Positions 48,477 to 59,040 of a DNA stretch of 64,000 bases are shown piece by piece. The stretch covers positions 372,001 through 436,000 of the forward strand of contig NZ_JARQZP010000006.1 of assembly GCF_029589055.1 (NCBI RefSeq), in the 5' to 3' direction. Each line of letters opens with the position of its first letter. The first letter of the stretch is position 1. Source of the DNA: Vibrio hannami. GTDB lineage: Bacteria; Pseudomonadota; Gammaproteobacteria; Enterobacterales; Vibrionaceae. The position numbers were made by a program, and so were the translations under genes. The notes beneath the pieces are model-generated. The model made no database searches. It worked only from the letters and a program-made list of their open reading frames with translations, and was not told the origin of the DNA.

Positions 48477-51400
48477 TGAAACGGACAGCAAAATGGTTGA
48501 AAAGAGGTTTCATCACTATTCTGGTTCTGATGATATCTGTTTTTCTGCTGTTGGCGGGAACTCTGTTTACTAACCCTGGCTTAAAGCTGGTTTTGTGGGG
48601 GGCTCAAAAAGCCGTTCCTGCATTATCTGTGAATGTCGATAAAACAGAAGGGGCCCTGCTACCACACTTCACTCTTCATAATGTCGGATATACCGATCAA
48701 CAGCTTACCGTAGATTTAAAGCTGAGCTCTCTGTCACTGGGTATCAATCCGCACTGCTTTCTTACGCCTTCCGTATGTGTTGATGAGTTTAAGCTAGACG
48801 GACTTAATTTCTCATTAGCTGAGCTACCAACTTCGGAAGAAGAGGTGTCAGGGGATACTCAGGAAAGCCCAGCAGAAATTAATCTGCCAATCGGCATCGA
48901 CCTGAACAACGTTGAGTTCTCCAATATCAATCTGGATATTCTGGGTAATAAGGTTGACTGGAAACGCTTTTCTACCCAGATCGGTATGTCCGGGAGTACC
49001 CTGACTATCTATCCGACACAGTTCTACGATATTAACCTTGAACTGGGTGAGCCAGAAAGCAGTGAGCCTGCTCCTAAAGCAGACAAAGAGCCTGAAATAA
49101 GCAAAGACAATCAGGTTGCTAAACCTATTGTGTTGCCTGAGGTGGATATTCCGCTTGAGATCGACTTGCAAGAGCTCGATCTAAGACGCTTTAATTTAAA
49201 AGGGGATACGCCTTTCACCGTTAATTCACTATTGCTCAAAGCTCACGCTGAAAACAATGATATAGAGATAAAACAGTTAGAGTTAGATGTTCCTCAGGCT
49301 GATTTAAGTCTGAATACAAAAGTGACGTTGAAAGGTGGTTACCCGTTAGAGCTTAACGCTCAAGCTGATGTTAAACAGACGGATCTACGAGGGCAGAAGC
49401 TAAAACTGTCTGCTGATGGCAGTGTTGAGCAGCTGAATCTCCATGCCTCCCTGTCTGAACTGGTGAAAGCATCTCTGGAAGGCAAAGTTAGTCCTCTGGA
49501 TCCTAAACTTCCATTCGAACTCTCGCTGCAGAAAGGTCATGTAAGCTGGCCGTTTACCGGAAAAACAGAGTATGTCGTTGATGTTCATTCATTGCAGACA
49601 TCCGGTTCTCTGGATGGTTATCAGCTTAAGCTTGATACAAACGTGAAAGGAAATGCGATTCCTGAACTTGATCTAACGGTTTCTGGGAAAGGTGACCTGA
49701 ACCAGATTGAGCTTGAGACCATTACCTTAAACACCCTTGGTGGTGAAGTGTCCGGCCAGGTAATGGCCAACTGGCAGGAGCCTGTTAACTGGAAAGCAGC
49801 ATTGTCTTTGTCTGATATTCAGCCAGGCCTGCAGTGGGAAGACGCTGAAGGAAATATTAGCGGGAGTTTGACGACATCTGGTGAATTAACCGCAGCAGGT
49901 GGCTGGCGTGTAGTCGTTCCAGAGCTCGATATTGATGGGATAATCAGAGGTTACCCGCTTGATCTGGCAGGCAGTTTTGAAGCCAGTGATTTGGAAGGAA
50001 AAGGTGATTTTCAGTTAAACACTACTGGACTTAATCTCAAGCATGGCGTCAATGGAATTTATGTTGAAGGTAGTGTTGATAAGACTTTGCACCTTGATAC
50101 AAGAATCAACTTCCCTGACATTGCAAAATCCGTCCCCGATGCAAAAGGACGTCTATCCGGGAAATTGAACCTCAGAGGTGATCTTAAAAAACCTAGGCTG
50201 GAAACACAGTTAACCGCAAGGAACCTTTCATATCAGGATGCAGCTTCAGTCTCTTCTATTAGTCTGAGAGGCGGCATTTCTCCGTTACCTGTCCCAGAGG
50301 GGCAGATTAACCTACTTGTTAAGGGCATCGAAGCTCAGGGGAACAAGTTTGATTCTTTAGATGTTTCATTTTCGGGTAGTCAGCAAAAACATGGTTTAAC
50401 TATCTCCATGCTGTCAGAGCTGTTGAACTTCAACTTGCACGTTTCAGGCGGACTGGAAGAGAAGCCGGAATTGAAGTGGGTGGGTGTTTTAAATGGGGCT
50501 AACTTTGAAACTGAACAAGGGCCCTGGAGCCTCAACCATCCGGTCAATATGAGCTTCTTACTTAATGAGCAGTTAGCGAAAGTTCAGGCACACTGCTGGT
50601 CTCAGGCTAACTCTAGCGTTTGCCTTACAAAGGATATTACAGCAGGTAAGTCCGGTGACGCTGAAATAGCAATCAAGAACTTTGATTTTGAACAGGTGAA
50701 GATGTTTATGCCTGAAGACATTCAGGTTCATGGTGCTGTTGATGTAGTGAGCCGGGCTTCGTGGGCCCCGGATGTAAGCCCACAGGCAGAGACACACGTA
50801 AATCTTTCCAGCGGTAAGGTTATTCAAACTGGTGAAACTACTGTAGAGCTGGGTTGGGATTCTATAACAGCAAATGCAGTGTTGAAGAAAGATAAACTCA
50901 GCCTTGATTGGGACTTAAATCTTACAGATAACGGAACTGTTGAAGGTAATGCGACTATCCCGAATGTGCGGGCTAAAGAGCAATCTATTGATGCAAACTT
51001 GGCAATAAAGCAGATAACAATGGATATGTTGAAGCCACTGTTAGGAGAGTACAGCAAGTTAGAAGCCCAGCTTGATTCTGAACTACATGTTTCTGGCCCG
51101 GTTATGCAACCTGCTGTTAAAGGATCCCTTTCACTACATGATTTAGTGGTTGCTGGTGAAATCGCACCGATTGAGGTGAAAAAAGGCCGGGTAAATGTGG
51201 CCTTTAATGGCTATAACGCAGTGCTTGATGCCGATATTGAAAGTGCCGATGGACTGTTAACGGTCGATGGTGATGCAGTCTGGAAGGATATGTCAGCCTG
51301 GTATACCAGGATAAAAGTTCATTCCGATGAGCTGAACGTTAATTTACCTCCAATGGTAAGAGTTAAAGTTAAACCTGATATGGCAATAACTCTGACTCCG

Positions 51401-52257
51401 GAGTTAGCGAAGATAGATGGAGATATCTACCTTCCATGGGGGAGAATTACCATTGAAGAGTTGCCACCAAGTGCAGTAAGTGTCTCTTCCGATCAGGTTA
51501 TTCTGGATGAAAATCTGAAACCTTTAGAGACCAAAAGTGCCATACCAATGGTGTTAGAGACAAATGTAAACATCCATATTGGTGATGACTTTGACTTATC
51601 TGCATTCGGACTGAAAGGGGGCTGAAGGGCAACCTGAACGTTACTCAAAAGGATAAGGGCCCGTTCATTGTTGGTGAGATCAACGTGACTGATGGTACTT
51701 ACCGTTCCTTCGGGCAAGATCTAATCATTAAAGAAGGTAAAATTCTGATGAATGGTCCGGCAGATCAGCCTTATCTTCAGGTGACGGCCATCCGCAATCC
51801 AGATAACACAGCCGATGGTGTTACCGCTGGTATCCAGGTGACAGGACCCGCCAGTGAACCGCAGATTGAAATTTACTCTGATCCAACAATGCCGCAACAG
51901 AATGCACTCTCATACCTATTGCGCGGGCAGGATATTGATGGTGAAGCGGGCGGTAACGCAATGACGACAGCATTAATTGGCTTAAGCCTAGCTCAAAGTG
52001 GACGCCTTGTCGGCGAAATCGGTGCTGCATTTGGTGTAAGCGATCTTCAACTAGATACAGAAGGTTCTGGCGACGACTCTCAGGTGACAGTAAGTGGTTA
52101 CATACTCCCTGGCTTACAGGTTAAATATGGTGTAGGCATTTTTGACGCCATTGGCGAGTTTACTGTCCGGTATCGCTTAACAAAGGATCTTTACCTTGAA
52201 GCGGTCTCTGGTACTAACAGCGCTATGGATATTCTGTACCAGTTTGAATTTGAGTAA
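48473..52257 (+). CDS. tamB: TamB, AsmA-like inner membrane partner of TamA, frame broken near 51616-51620
   Basis: A large translocation and assembly protein: one N-terminal helix (about 12-32, [20 protein letters not shown]), then a long beta-helical lipid-transport rod and a C-terminal DUF490 domain. The main frame (1050 residues) ends at a stop just after [10 protein letters not shown]. The rest, [19 protein letters not shown] to [10 protein letters not shown], follows at once in another frame ending at 52257. One missing base in the GGGGG run at 51616-51620 explains the break; restored, the protein would be about 1261 residues, the normal TamB size. It starts inside the tamA end. Confidence 0.9.
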
Positions 52258-52383
52258 GCGGTTTTGTTAGTTTGCTATCCCGGCTTTTGAAGTACTTCCA
52301 ATTCATGTTCAAAAAATAGACATTTTTAGATATGAATGCTATTTACTGATTAGTATTTATCAAATAGAAGGGTTAGGTGGGGT

Positions 52384-52734
52384 ATGCAGCATCTGGTTTT
52401 TGTCTACGGTACTCTGCGTAAAGGTGAGTGTAACCATCACTTGCTAGCGCAAAGTGAATATTTAGGAATGTACGAAACCGAGCCAAATTTTCAGCTGTTT
52501 GACCTGGGGCAGTACCCCGGGTTAATGGAAGGAATGCACAGCATCACAGGTGAAGTTTATCGTGTGAGTGATTCAACGCTGGCAGAGCTGGACATACTTG
52601 AAGATGTGCCAATCGAATATCGACGTGAAAGTATCGAAACACCCTTTGGCCAAACCTGGATTTACATTTACCAGCAACCGGTTACTCAGGATCAAGTTAT
52701 AGATTCGGGAAATTGGTTAAACAGAAACTACTAG
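52384..52734 (+). CDS. ytfP: YtfP, gamma-glutamylcyclotransferase-like protein
   Basis: A 116-residue GGCT/AIG2-fold protein: FVYGTLRKGECNHHLLAQSE is the substrate loop, and LDILEDVPIEYRRE holds the acidic catalytic region. Position after tamA-tamB is as in E. coli. Substrate unproven. It is followed by a bidirectional terminator shared with fbp. Confidence 0.88.
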   Translation: MQHLVFVYGTLRKGECNHHLLAQSEYLGMYETEPNFQLFDLGQYPGLMEGMHSITGEVYRVSDSTLAELDILEDVPIEYRRESIETPFGQTWIYIYQQPVTQDQVIDSGNWLNRNY

Positions 52735-52740
52735 AATGAA

Positions 52741-52773
52741 AAAGGCACCCTGTTTTCAATTTAGGGTGCCTTT
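52741..52773. terminator. Bidirectional terminator between ytfP and fbp
   Basis: A perfect 11-bp stem AAAGGCACCCT/AGGGTGCCTTT with an 11-nt loop, flanked by A and T on both sides, between convergent genes. Confidence 0.88.
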
Positions 52774-52793
52774 GGAATTAAGCTACTTGTTGA

Positions 52794-53810
52794 TTACTCT
52801 TCGTCCGGGAACTCTCTAAGGAACTTCTCAACGTCTTCAACCATACTCTTTGAACCAACGAAGAACGGTACACGTTCGTGCAGCTCAGTTGGTTTTAGTT
52901 CCATAATACGATTCACACCATCCGAAGCAATACCGCCAGCCTGCTCAATTAAGAAGGCCATTGGGTTACATTCATAAAGTAGACGAAGTTTACCCTTTGG
53001 ATAGCCTTCTGTACTTGGGTATAGGTAAATACCGCCTTTTAGAAGGTTACGGTGGAAATCCGCTACAAGAGAACCGATATAACGAGAAGTATATGGGCGG
53101 TTATCTGCAGGTACATTTTCCTGGCAGAACTTAATGTATTTCTTAACACCAAGAGGGAAACGAATATAGTTTCCTTCGTTGATTGAATAGATTTTTCCAT
53201 CTTCTGGAATCATCATCTTTTCATGTGATAGACAGAAAGAACCAATAGATGGGTCGTACGTAAAGCCATGAACACCGTTGCCAGTTGTATACACCAACAT
53301 GGTGGATGAACCATAAATCACGTAGCCAGCAGCCACCTGTTTTTCTCCCGGCTGAAGGAAATCTTCTTCTGTCGGTGGAGTGCCTACAGGTGAAACGCGT
53401 CGATATATGGAGAAAATAGTACCAACCGATACGTTTACGTCGATATTTGATGAGCCATCTAGTGGATCCATCAAAACAACGTATTTAGCATTTTTGTTTA
53501 GCTCCTTATTAAACGCAACCGCTTCATCTTCTTCTTCACTCGCAACACCACATACTTGGTCGCGAGCTTCCAGAGCAGCTTTAAACTTGTCGTTTGCATA
53601 AACGTCTAATTTTTGCTGCTCTTCACCCTGAATGTTCTCTCCGCCAACTGCACCAGTGATATCAGCAAGTCCGGCCTTGTTGATTTCACGGTTTACTATT
53701 TTTGCAGCAAGTCGAATTGAAGCCAATAATGATGACAACTCACCACTAGCGTGGGGGAAGTCAGTTTGTTTCTCTACAATAAATTCGCCGAGGGTGCGAA
53801 ATTCAGACAT
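52794..53810 (-). CDS. fbp: Class I fructose-1,6-bisphosphatase
   Basis: A 338-residue gluconeogenic enzyme. Metal and substrate motifs are [29 protein letters not shown] and [20 protein letters not shown]. It is divergent from mpl with a 252-bp gap, the same neighbours as in E. coli. Confidence 0.96.
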   Translation of the reverse strand: MSEFRTLGEFIVEKQTDFPHASGELSSLLASIRLAAKIVNREINKAGLADITGAVGGENIQGEEQQKLDVYANDKFKAALEARDQVCGVASEEEDEAVAFNKELNKNAKYVVLMDPLDGSSNIDVNVSVGTIFSIYRRVSPVGTPPTEEDFLQPGEKQVAAGYVIYGSSTMLVYTTGNGVHGFTYDPSIGSFCLSHEKMMIPEDGKIYSINEGNYIRFPLGVKKYIKFCQENVPADNRPYTSRYIGSLVADFHRNLLKGGIYLYPSTEGYPKGKLRLLYECNPMAFLIEQAGGIASDGVNRIMELKPTELHERVPFFVGSKSMVEDVEKFLREFPDEE

Positions 53811-54017
53811 CTTATATCCTTATCATTTTTTTGATTTAGGTGGGAATTCGTTACAATGAAAAAAACATAATGAATTGTTATTAGCGTGTTTTTTGTGTAA
53901 CCATTCCGATTGTATGGGATACGATTTATTACGAGTAACGAAGAAAATCATCAAGTTACTAATATTTTCACAGGGTGATCACTTTTGTAGTATTAATGGA
54001 GCACTCTGTTGCATGAT

Positions 54018-54039
54018 TTAAGTGGCACAGATCACTTAA
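54018..54039. promoter_or_regulatory. Inverted repeat upstream of mpl
   Basis: TTAAGTG and CACTTAA are separated by 8 bp (22-bp dyad), 24 bp before the mpl start. It may be an operator or an mRNA hairpin in the mpl leader. The rest of the fbp-mpl gap shows nothing I can name. Confidence 0.35.
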
Positions 54040-54062
54040 GTTGGTTTCGTCAGGAAAAATTA

Positions 54063-55418
54063 ATGCATATTCATATCTTAGGTATCTGCGGCACTTTTAT
54101 GGGTGGTGCTGCAATTCTGGCCCGTCAGTTGGGGCATAAAGTAACCGGTTCTGATCTTAATGTTTACCCTCCAATGAGTACTTTGTTGGAGTCTCAGGGA
54201 ATAGAAATCATTGCAGGGTTTGACCCTGTTCAACTAGAACCAAAACCCGATTTGGTTGTTATCGGTAATGCGATGAGCCGCGGAAATCCTTGTGTTGAGT
54301 ATGTACTGAACAACAACCTGAAATACACTTCAGGCCCTCAATGGCTACAAGAGTTTTTGTTGCACGATCGCTGGGTGTTGGCTGTATCGGGAACACATGG
54401 CAAGACGACCACAGCAAGTATGCTTTCCTGGGTACTTGAGGATTGTGGGTACACACCAGGCTTTTTGGTCGGCGGCGTTTTGGGTAACTTTGGCGTTTCA
54501 GCTCGTCTTGGGGAGAGTATGTTCTTCGTGGTAGAAGCGGATGAATATGATAGCGCCTTCTTCGATAAGCGCTCTAAGTTTGTTCATTACCATCCAAGAA
54601 CACTGGTAATGAATAATCTTGAGTTTGACCACGCTGATATCTTTGAAGATCTTGCTGCAATCAAGAAGCAGTTCCATCATTTGGTAAGAACCGTTCCGGG
54701 AAATGGTCGCATTCTGGCTCCTAAATCAGAAACTACACTTCAGGAAGTGTTAGATATGGGATGCTGGAGTGAGCTTGAGTTTTCTGGCGCACAGCAGGAC
54801 TGGGATGCTAAGAAAATTCAGAAAGATGGTAGCCACTTTGAGGTTTACCTGAAAGGTGAGCGAGTTGGTGAAGTTAAGTGGAATCTGGTTGGTGACCACA
54901 ACGTAAATAACGGGCTAATGGCTATTGCGGCTGCAAGGCACGTGGGTGTATCACCGGATCTAGCTTGTGAAGCGCTTGGGAAATTTATAAATACCAAAAG
55001 AAGGTTGGAGCTGAAGGGTGAAGTGAATGGTGTAACTGTTTATGATGACTTTGCCCACCACCCAACTGCGATTGATCTTACTCTTGGTGGCTTGCGTAAT
55101 AAGGTTGAAGAGAAAAAGATAATAGCTGTTCTTGAACCAAGATCGGCAACCATGAAAATGGGCGTTCATAAAGAAACTCTGGCTAAGTCACTGGAACAAG
55201 CCGATTCCGTATATCTTTATCAACCAGATAATATCAAATGGGACGTTACCGATGTCGCGAATCATTGCTCTCAGCCAGCAACCGTTAGCGCCGATATTGA
55301 CGAGCTAGTAGATCAGATCGTTTCTGAAGCTAAAGCAGGGGACCAGATTCTGGTGATGAGTAATGGTGGCTTTGAAGGTATTCACGGCAAGTTGCTACAG
55401 AAACTAAAGGAAAAATAA
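54063..55418 (+). CDS. mpl: Mpl, murein peptide ligase
   Basis: A 451-residue Mur-ligase-family enzyme joining L-Ala-gamma-D-Glu-meso-Dap to UDP-MurNAc in cell-wall recycling. Domain 1 has HILGICGTFMGGAAILARQL; the ATP loop is VSGTHGKTTTASML; later YDDFAHHPTAIDLTLGG. The start at 54063 follows CAGGA; the TTG-started extension upstream is discarded. The stop overlaps an ATG (55418) that may be the remnant of the original ubiX start. Confidence 0.93.
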   Translation: MHIHILGICGTFMGGAAILARQLGHKVTGSDLNVYPPMSTLLESQGIEIIAGFDPVQLEPKPDLVVIGNAMSRGNPCVEYVLNNNLKYTSGPQWLQEFLLHDRWVLAVSGTHGKTTTASMLSWVLEDCGYTPGFLVGGVLGNFGVSARLGESMFFVVEADEYDSAFFDKRSKFVHYHPRTLVMNNLEFDHADIFEDLAAIKKQFHHLVRTVPGNGRILAPKSETTLQEVLDMGCWSELEFSGAQQDWDAKKIQKDGSHFEVYLKGERVGEVKWNLVGDHNVNNGLMAIAAARHVGVSPDLACEALGKFINTKRRLELKGEVNGVTVYDDFAHHPTAIDLTLGGLRNKVEEKKIIAVLEPRSATMKMGVHKETLAKSLEQADSVYLYQPDNIKWDVTDVANHCSQPATVSADIDELVDQIVSEAKAGDQILVMSNGGFEGIHGKLLQKLKEK

Positions 55419-55447
55419 TGAGCCAACAGGATCAGTCTGTCACATTT

Positions 55448-55605
55448 CTTCGTTCCCACGCTCCTGCGTGGGAATGCATACCTTACTTTAGGGTGCCAGG
55501 CGTAGGTTATATATCCCAATTTCTCGCATACCTTAAGTGTTTTAACATATATGGCTTGTTTGAGTTTTGTATGCATTCCCACGGGAGACCGTGGGAGCGA
55601 GGGCA
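55448..55605. mobile_element. MITE-like element of paired family A palindromes
   Basis: The ends are two hairpins in opposite orientation. The left is TTCCCACGC-tcct-GCGTGGGAA (55453-55474) followed by TGCATA. The right is TATGCA then TTCCCACGG-gaga-CCGTGGGAG (55576-55597). The roughly 33-bp ends are thus imperfect terminal inverted repeats around an AT-rich core of about 90 bp without a gene. Related copies are at 8322-8393 and 17287-17318. It sits exactly between mpl and ubiX. A short frame through it (55418-55618) is an artefact. Confidence 0.7.
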
Positions 55606-55610
55606 TAAAT

Positions 55611-56234
55611 ATGAATAAGGTCGAGAAGAGGATTACTCTGGCATTTACTGGCGCATCAGGAGCACCTTATGGGCTTCGTTTGCTCCAGTGTTTAATCGCT
55701 GCCGAATATAAGGTGTATCTGCTGGTTTCTTCTGCTGCTCGTGTTGTACTTGCAACGGAGGAGGATCTAAAGCTACCAGCAAATCCTGAAAAAATGCAGC
55801 AGGCGCTGGTGGAATACCTGGGTTGCAATCCCGAACTACTGCAAGTGTGTGGTAAAGAGGACTGGTTTTCTCCGGTTGCTTCAGGAAGTGCGGCTCCAAA
55901 GCAGATGATCGTGTGTCCGTGTTCCACAGGGAGCGTAGCGGCTATCGCACATGGTATGTCCGATAACCTCATTGAGCGTGCTGCCGATGTGGTTATCAAA
56001 GAGCGAGGTCAGCTTCTTCTGGTTGTCAGGGAAACACCTTTTTCTACCCTGCATTTGGAGAACATGCATAAGCTATCTCAAATGGGAGTAACCATAATGC
56101 CTGCGGCTCCGGGCTTTTATCATCAGCCGAAATCCATCGATGATCTAGTCGATTTTATGGTGGCGAGAGTTCTGGATCATCTGAAGATTGAACAGGCTTT
56201 AGTTCCGAGGTGGGGATACGATCATAGGGAATGA
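55611..56234 (+). CDS. ubiX: UbiX, flavin prenyltransferase
   Basis: A 207-residue enzyme that makes the prenylated FMN cofactor used by UbiD in ubiquinone synthesis. FMN motifs are [40 protein letters not shown] and [20 protein letters not shown]; the C-terminal RWGYDHRE is complete. The ATG at 55611 has GAGGG upstream, which is the last part of the inserted repeat element. An ATG at 55418 overlapping the mpl stop may have been the original start. Confidence 0.9.
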   Translation: MNKVEKRITLAFTGASGAPYGLRLLQCLIAAEYKVYLLVSSAARVVLATEEDLKLPANPEKMQQALVEYLGCNPELLQVCGKEDWFSPVASGSAAPKQMIVCPCSTGSVAAIAHGMSDNLIERAADVVIKERGQLLLVVRETPFSTLHLENMHKLSQMGVTIMPAAPGFYHQPKSIDDLVDFMVARVLDHLKIEQALVPRWGYDHRE

Positions 56235-56283
56235 TGCTTCCCCTCTGGTGTGATTATTAAAAGCAGATTACAATTCATCAGTC

Positions 56284-56311
56284 TTATGCATTTGATATAA
56301 GCCAATATACT
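56284..56311 (+). promoter_or_regulatory. Candidate promoter of the thi operon
   Basis: TTATGC (56284-56289) and TATACT (56306-56311) are 16 bp apart, placing the transcript start a few bases into the riboswitch 5' strand. The match is moderate. Confidence 0.4.
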
Positions 56312-56400
56312 CAACGGGGTGCTGATTGCGCGATTAAGCGTTTAAGGCTGAGATAAACCCGTAGACCTGAACCAGATAATACTGGCGTAGGAATTGAGCT
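56312..56400 (+). promoter_or_regulatory. TPP riboswitch (THI element)
   Basis: Conserved blocks in order: ACGGGGTGC (5' P1/P2 side), GGCTGAGATAAACCCGTAGA, ACCTGA, then AGATAATACTGGCGTAGGAA. These are the pyrimidine- and pyrophosphate-sensing loops of the thiamine pyrophosphate aptamer. About 55 nt downstream CGCTC and GAGCG bracket AAGGAG, the thiB SD, so control is likely by hiding the ribosome site. No strong terminator stem is present. Confidence 0.92.
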
Positions 56401-56456
56401 CGAATCCCCCCAGGTTTTCCGCTTTATCCTGTGCCGCTCATAAAGGAGAGCGACCG

Positions 56457-57443
56457 GTGAAATACACTATTTCTGCTTTGGCATTAGCCACATCATTTTC
56501 AGCTTTAGCTGCTGATAACACATTAACTGTTTATACCTACGATTCATTTTCTTCTGATTGGGGTCCAGGCCCTAAGATCGAAAAAGCATTCGAAGAAAAG
56601 TGTGGATGTAACCTGGAGTTTGTGGCGTTGGATGATGGGGTTTCGATACTTAACCGTCTTCGCTTGGAAGGTGGAAATAGCAAAGCGGATATCATTCTTG
56701 GTTTAGATACCAACCTGATGGCAGAAGCCAAGAAGAGTGGATTACTGGCAGAGCACAGTGTAGATACTAAATCTATTACGCTTCCAAATGGCTGGACAGA
56801 TAACACTTTTGTTCCATTTGATTACGGTTATTTCGCGTTTGTTTATAACAAGGAAAAGCTAACCAACCCACCTAAAAGCTTGAAAGAGCTGGTCGAGCAA
56901 CGCGATGATCTAAAGGTTATCTATCAGGATCCCCGCACTTCTACTCCGGGTCAGGGTTTGATGCTCTGGATGAAGTCGGTATACGGCGATGATGCTAAGC
57001 AGGCGTGGAAACAACTGAACAAGAAGAAAGTAACAGTGACTAAAGGCTGGTCTGAAGCCTATTCTATGTTCCTTGAGGGTGAGTCTGACCTTGTGCTCTC
57101 TTACACAACATCACCTGCTTACCACCTGATTGCGGAAGGTGACAGCAAGTACGCTGCCGCTGATTTTTCTGAAGGTCACTATATGCAGGTAGAAGTTGCA
57201 GCCAAGGTTAAGAGCTCGAAGAATCAGAAACTGGCCGATGAATTTATGAGCTTTATCTTGAGCGATGAGTTCCAGTCTGTGATCCCTACAGGTAACTGGA
57301 TGTATCCGGTTACCAACGTTGAGCAGCCAGAAGGTTTTAGTGCTTTAACTGTTCCTGCTAAATCTCTGGAGTTTACGCCTGAGAAAGTAGCTGAAAACCG
57401 TAAAACCTGGATCCGAGAGTGGCAAACCGCCGCTGTAGAGTAA
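56457..57443 (+). CDS. thiB: ThiB, periplasmic thiamine-binding protein
   Basis: A 328-residue periplasmic solute-binding protein of the thiamine/TPP importer. Signal peptide VKYTISALALATSFSALAAD; then LTVYTYDSFSSDWGPGPKIE and FVPFDYGYFAFVYNKE, typical of ThiB. The GTG at 56457 is chosen because GGAG is 9 bases upstream and the signal peptide begins there. It is first in thiBPQ, under the TPP riboswitch. Confidence 0.93.
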   Translation: MKYTISALALATSFSALAADNTLTVYTYDSFSSDWGPGPKIEKAFEEKCGCNLEFVALDDGVSILNRLRLEGGNSKADIILGLDTNLMAEAKKSGLLAEHSVDTKSITLPNGWTDNTFVPFDYGYFAFVYNKEKLTNPPKSLKELVEQRDDLKVIYQDPRTSTPGQGLMLWMKSVYGDDAKQAWKQLNKKKVTVTKGWSEAYSMFLEGESDLVLSYTTSPAYHLIAEGDSKYAAADFSEGHYMQVEVAAKVKSSKNQKLADEFMSFILSDEFQSVIPTGNWMYPVTNVEQPEGFSALTVPAKSLEFTPEKVAENRKTWIREWQTAAVE

Positions 57444-57453
57444 TATTCACCTT

Positions 57454-59040
57454 ATGCAGAAAACACCAAAAGCAGGACTTTTTATAGGCTTAATTATTCT
57501 GGCCTTTGTGTTTTCTGCATTATCCGCTCTTCTCACATACACACCTTCTTTAAATATTGGTCAGGTATTCTCTGACCCTTATTATCGACACGTAACGCGT
57601 TTTAGTTTCTATCAGGCAGGATTGTCTACCTTGCTTAGTGTAGTGTTTGCTATACCCGTTGCTCACGCTATTTTTCGTAGGGAATTTCCCGGCAAAGCAC
57701 TACTGCTAAAGCTGTTTGCTTCGACGCTGGTACTTCCGGTTCTTGTTGGTGTGTTTGGAATTCTGGCGATATATGGTAACAGTGGGTTACTTGCCGAGCT
57801 GTTTTCATGGTTCGACTCAAAACTGCCATTCTCGATCTACGGATTAACCGGGATCCTGATTGCGCATGTATTTTTTAACCTGCCGTACGCCAGTAGGATG
57901 TTTATTCAATCTTTAGAGAGTATTCCGCTAGAACAGCATAAGCTGTGCGCTCACCTTGGTATGAGTCATTGGGATAAGTTTAAATGGGTGGAATGGCCTA
58001 GAATAAAGCAGCAGATACCGCAGGTTTGCGGGCTGGTGTTTATGCTCTGTTTTACCAGCTTTGCTACGGTCATGGCGCTTGGGGGCGGTCCTAAATCAAC
58101 GACTATAGAGTTAGCCATATATCAGGCGATTAAGTTTGATTTTGACCTTCAGGCAGGAGCTCTACTCGCTATCTGGCAGATGTTGATTTGTGCCATCCTC
58201 TACATGGCGGTTCACCGTTTATCCAAAACAAGCAAAGTCGCTTCGAGCTACAGAAACCATCGTTCAATGATGATTCGGGACAATAGTAAGTCAAAAATCT
58301 GGGACTGGTTCTGGATATTGCTCTCAGCGCTGTTAGTTTTGCCACCGATGTTTATGGTTGTGCTCAGTGGGTTGAACAGTAAGCTGGTCACTATTTTTTC
58401 GGATAGTCGATTCTGGAGTGCTGTTAAAGCTTCAGTTACCGTGGCTGGCTTATCCAGTACATTAGCGTTGCTAGCGGGAATCATTTTGCTGCTCACCAGT
58501 CGGGCATGGCGAATTCAGGGTAAAAACGGAAACTCTGACCGTCTTGAGTTTGTAGGAATGATTATTCTGGTTACTCCTGGCTTGGTGGTCAGTACAGGCT
58601 TATTCCTGTTACTTAGAGGGCTTGGGGACGTATTTAGCTATGCCTTCTATATTGTTATCGCGGTAAACAGCCTGATGGCTTTGCCATATGTCATTAAAAC
58701 TTTATCCCAGCCAATGTTACACATCGAGCAACAATATCAAGTGCTTTGCACCAGCCTTGGTATGAAGGGGCTAAAGCGTTTGTGGCTGGTGGAAGGCAAG
58801 GCATTAAGAAAGCCTTTGGCTCATGCCTTTTCTCTAGGTTTTATGGTCTCTATTGGTGACCTAAGTGCTATAGCGTTGTTTGGCAGTCAGGATTTCAGAA
58901 CTCTGCCTCTTTACCTCTATCAGCTAATGGGAAGCTATCAGATGGAAGCGGCAGCGGTTGTTTCTCTGTGTCTGCTTTTGCTTAGCCTGGGCTCGTTTAC
59001 TGTTACAGAAAAACTATTCCGGAGATCGGTAGATGCTTGA
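57454..59040 (+). CDS. thiP: ThiP, thiamine ABC transporter permease
   Basis: A 528-residue fused permease with about 12 helices and two copies of the EAA-type loop (around LESIPLEQHKLCAHLGMSHW and EQQYQVLCTSLGMKGLKRLW). It begins 10 bp after thiB and overlaps thiQ by 8 bp. Confidence 0.93.
   Translation: MQKTPKAGLFIGLIILAFVFSALSALLTYTPSLNIGQVFSDPYYRHVTRFSFYQAGLSTLLSVVFAIPVAHAIFRREFPGKALLLKLFASTLVLPVLVGVFGILAIYGNSGLLAELFSWFDSKLPFSIYGLTGILIAHVFFNLPYASRMFIQSLESIPLEQHKLCAHLGMSHWDKFKWVEWPRIKQQIPQVCGLVFMLCFTSFATVMALGGGPKSTTIELAIYQAIKFDFDLQAGALLAIWQMLICAILYMAVHRLSKTSKVASSYRNHRSMMIRDNSKSKIWDWFWILLSALLVLPPMFMVVLSGLNSKLVTIFSDSRFWSAVKASVTVAGLSSTLALLAGIILLLTSRAWRIQGKNGNSDRLEFVGMIILVTPGLVVSTGLFLLLRGLGDVFSYAFYIVIAVNSLMALPYVIKTLSQPMLHIEQQYQVLCTSLGMKGLKRLWLVEGKALRKPLAHAFSLGFMVSIGDLSAIALFGSQDFRTLPLYLYQLMGSYQMEAAAVVSLCLLLLSLGSFTVTEKLFRRSVDA

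Noticed and set aside
55418..55618. 66-residue frame starting at the mpl stop (contains SHAPAWECIP)
   Set aside because: It runs through the palindromic element; proteins of this kind are common artefacts of such repeats. Only its start codon is of interest.
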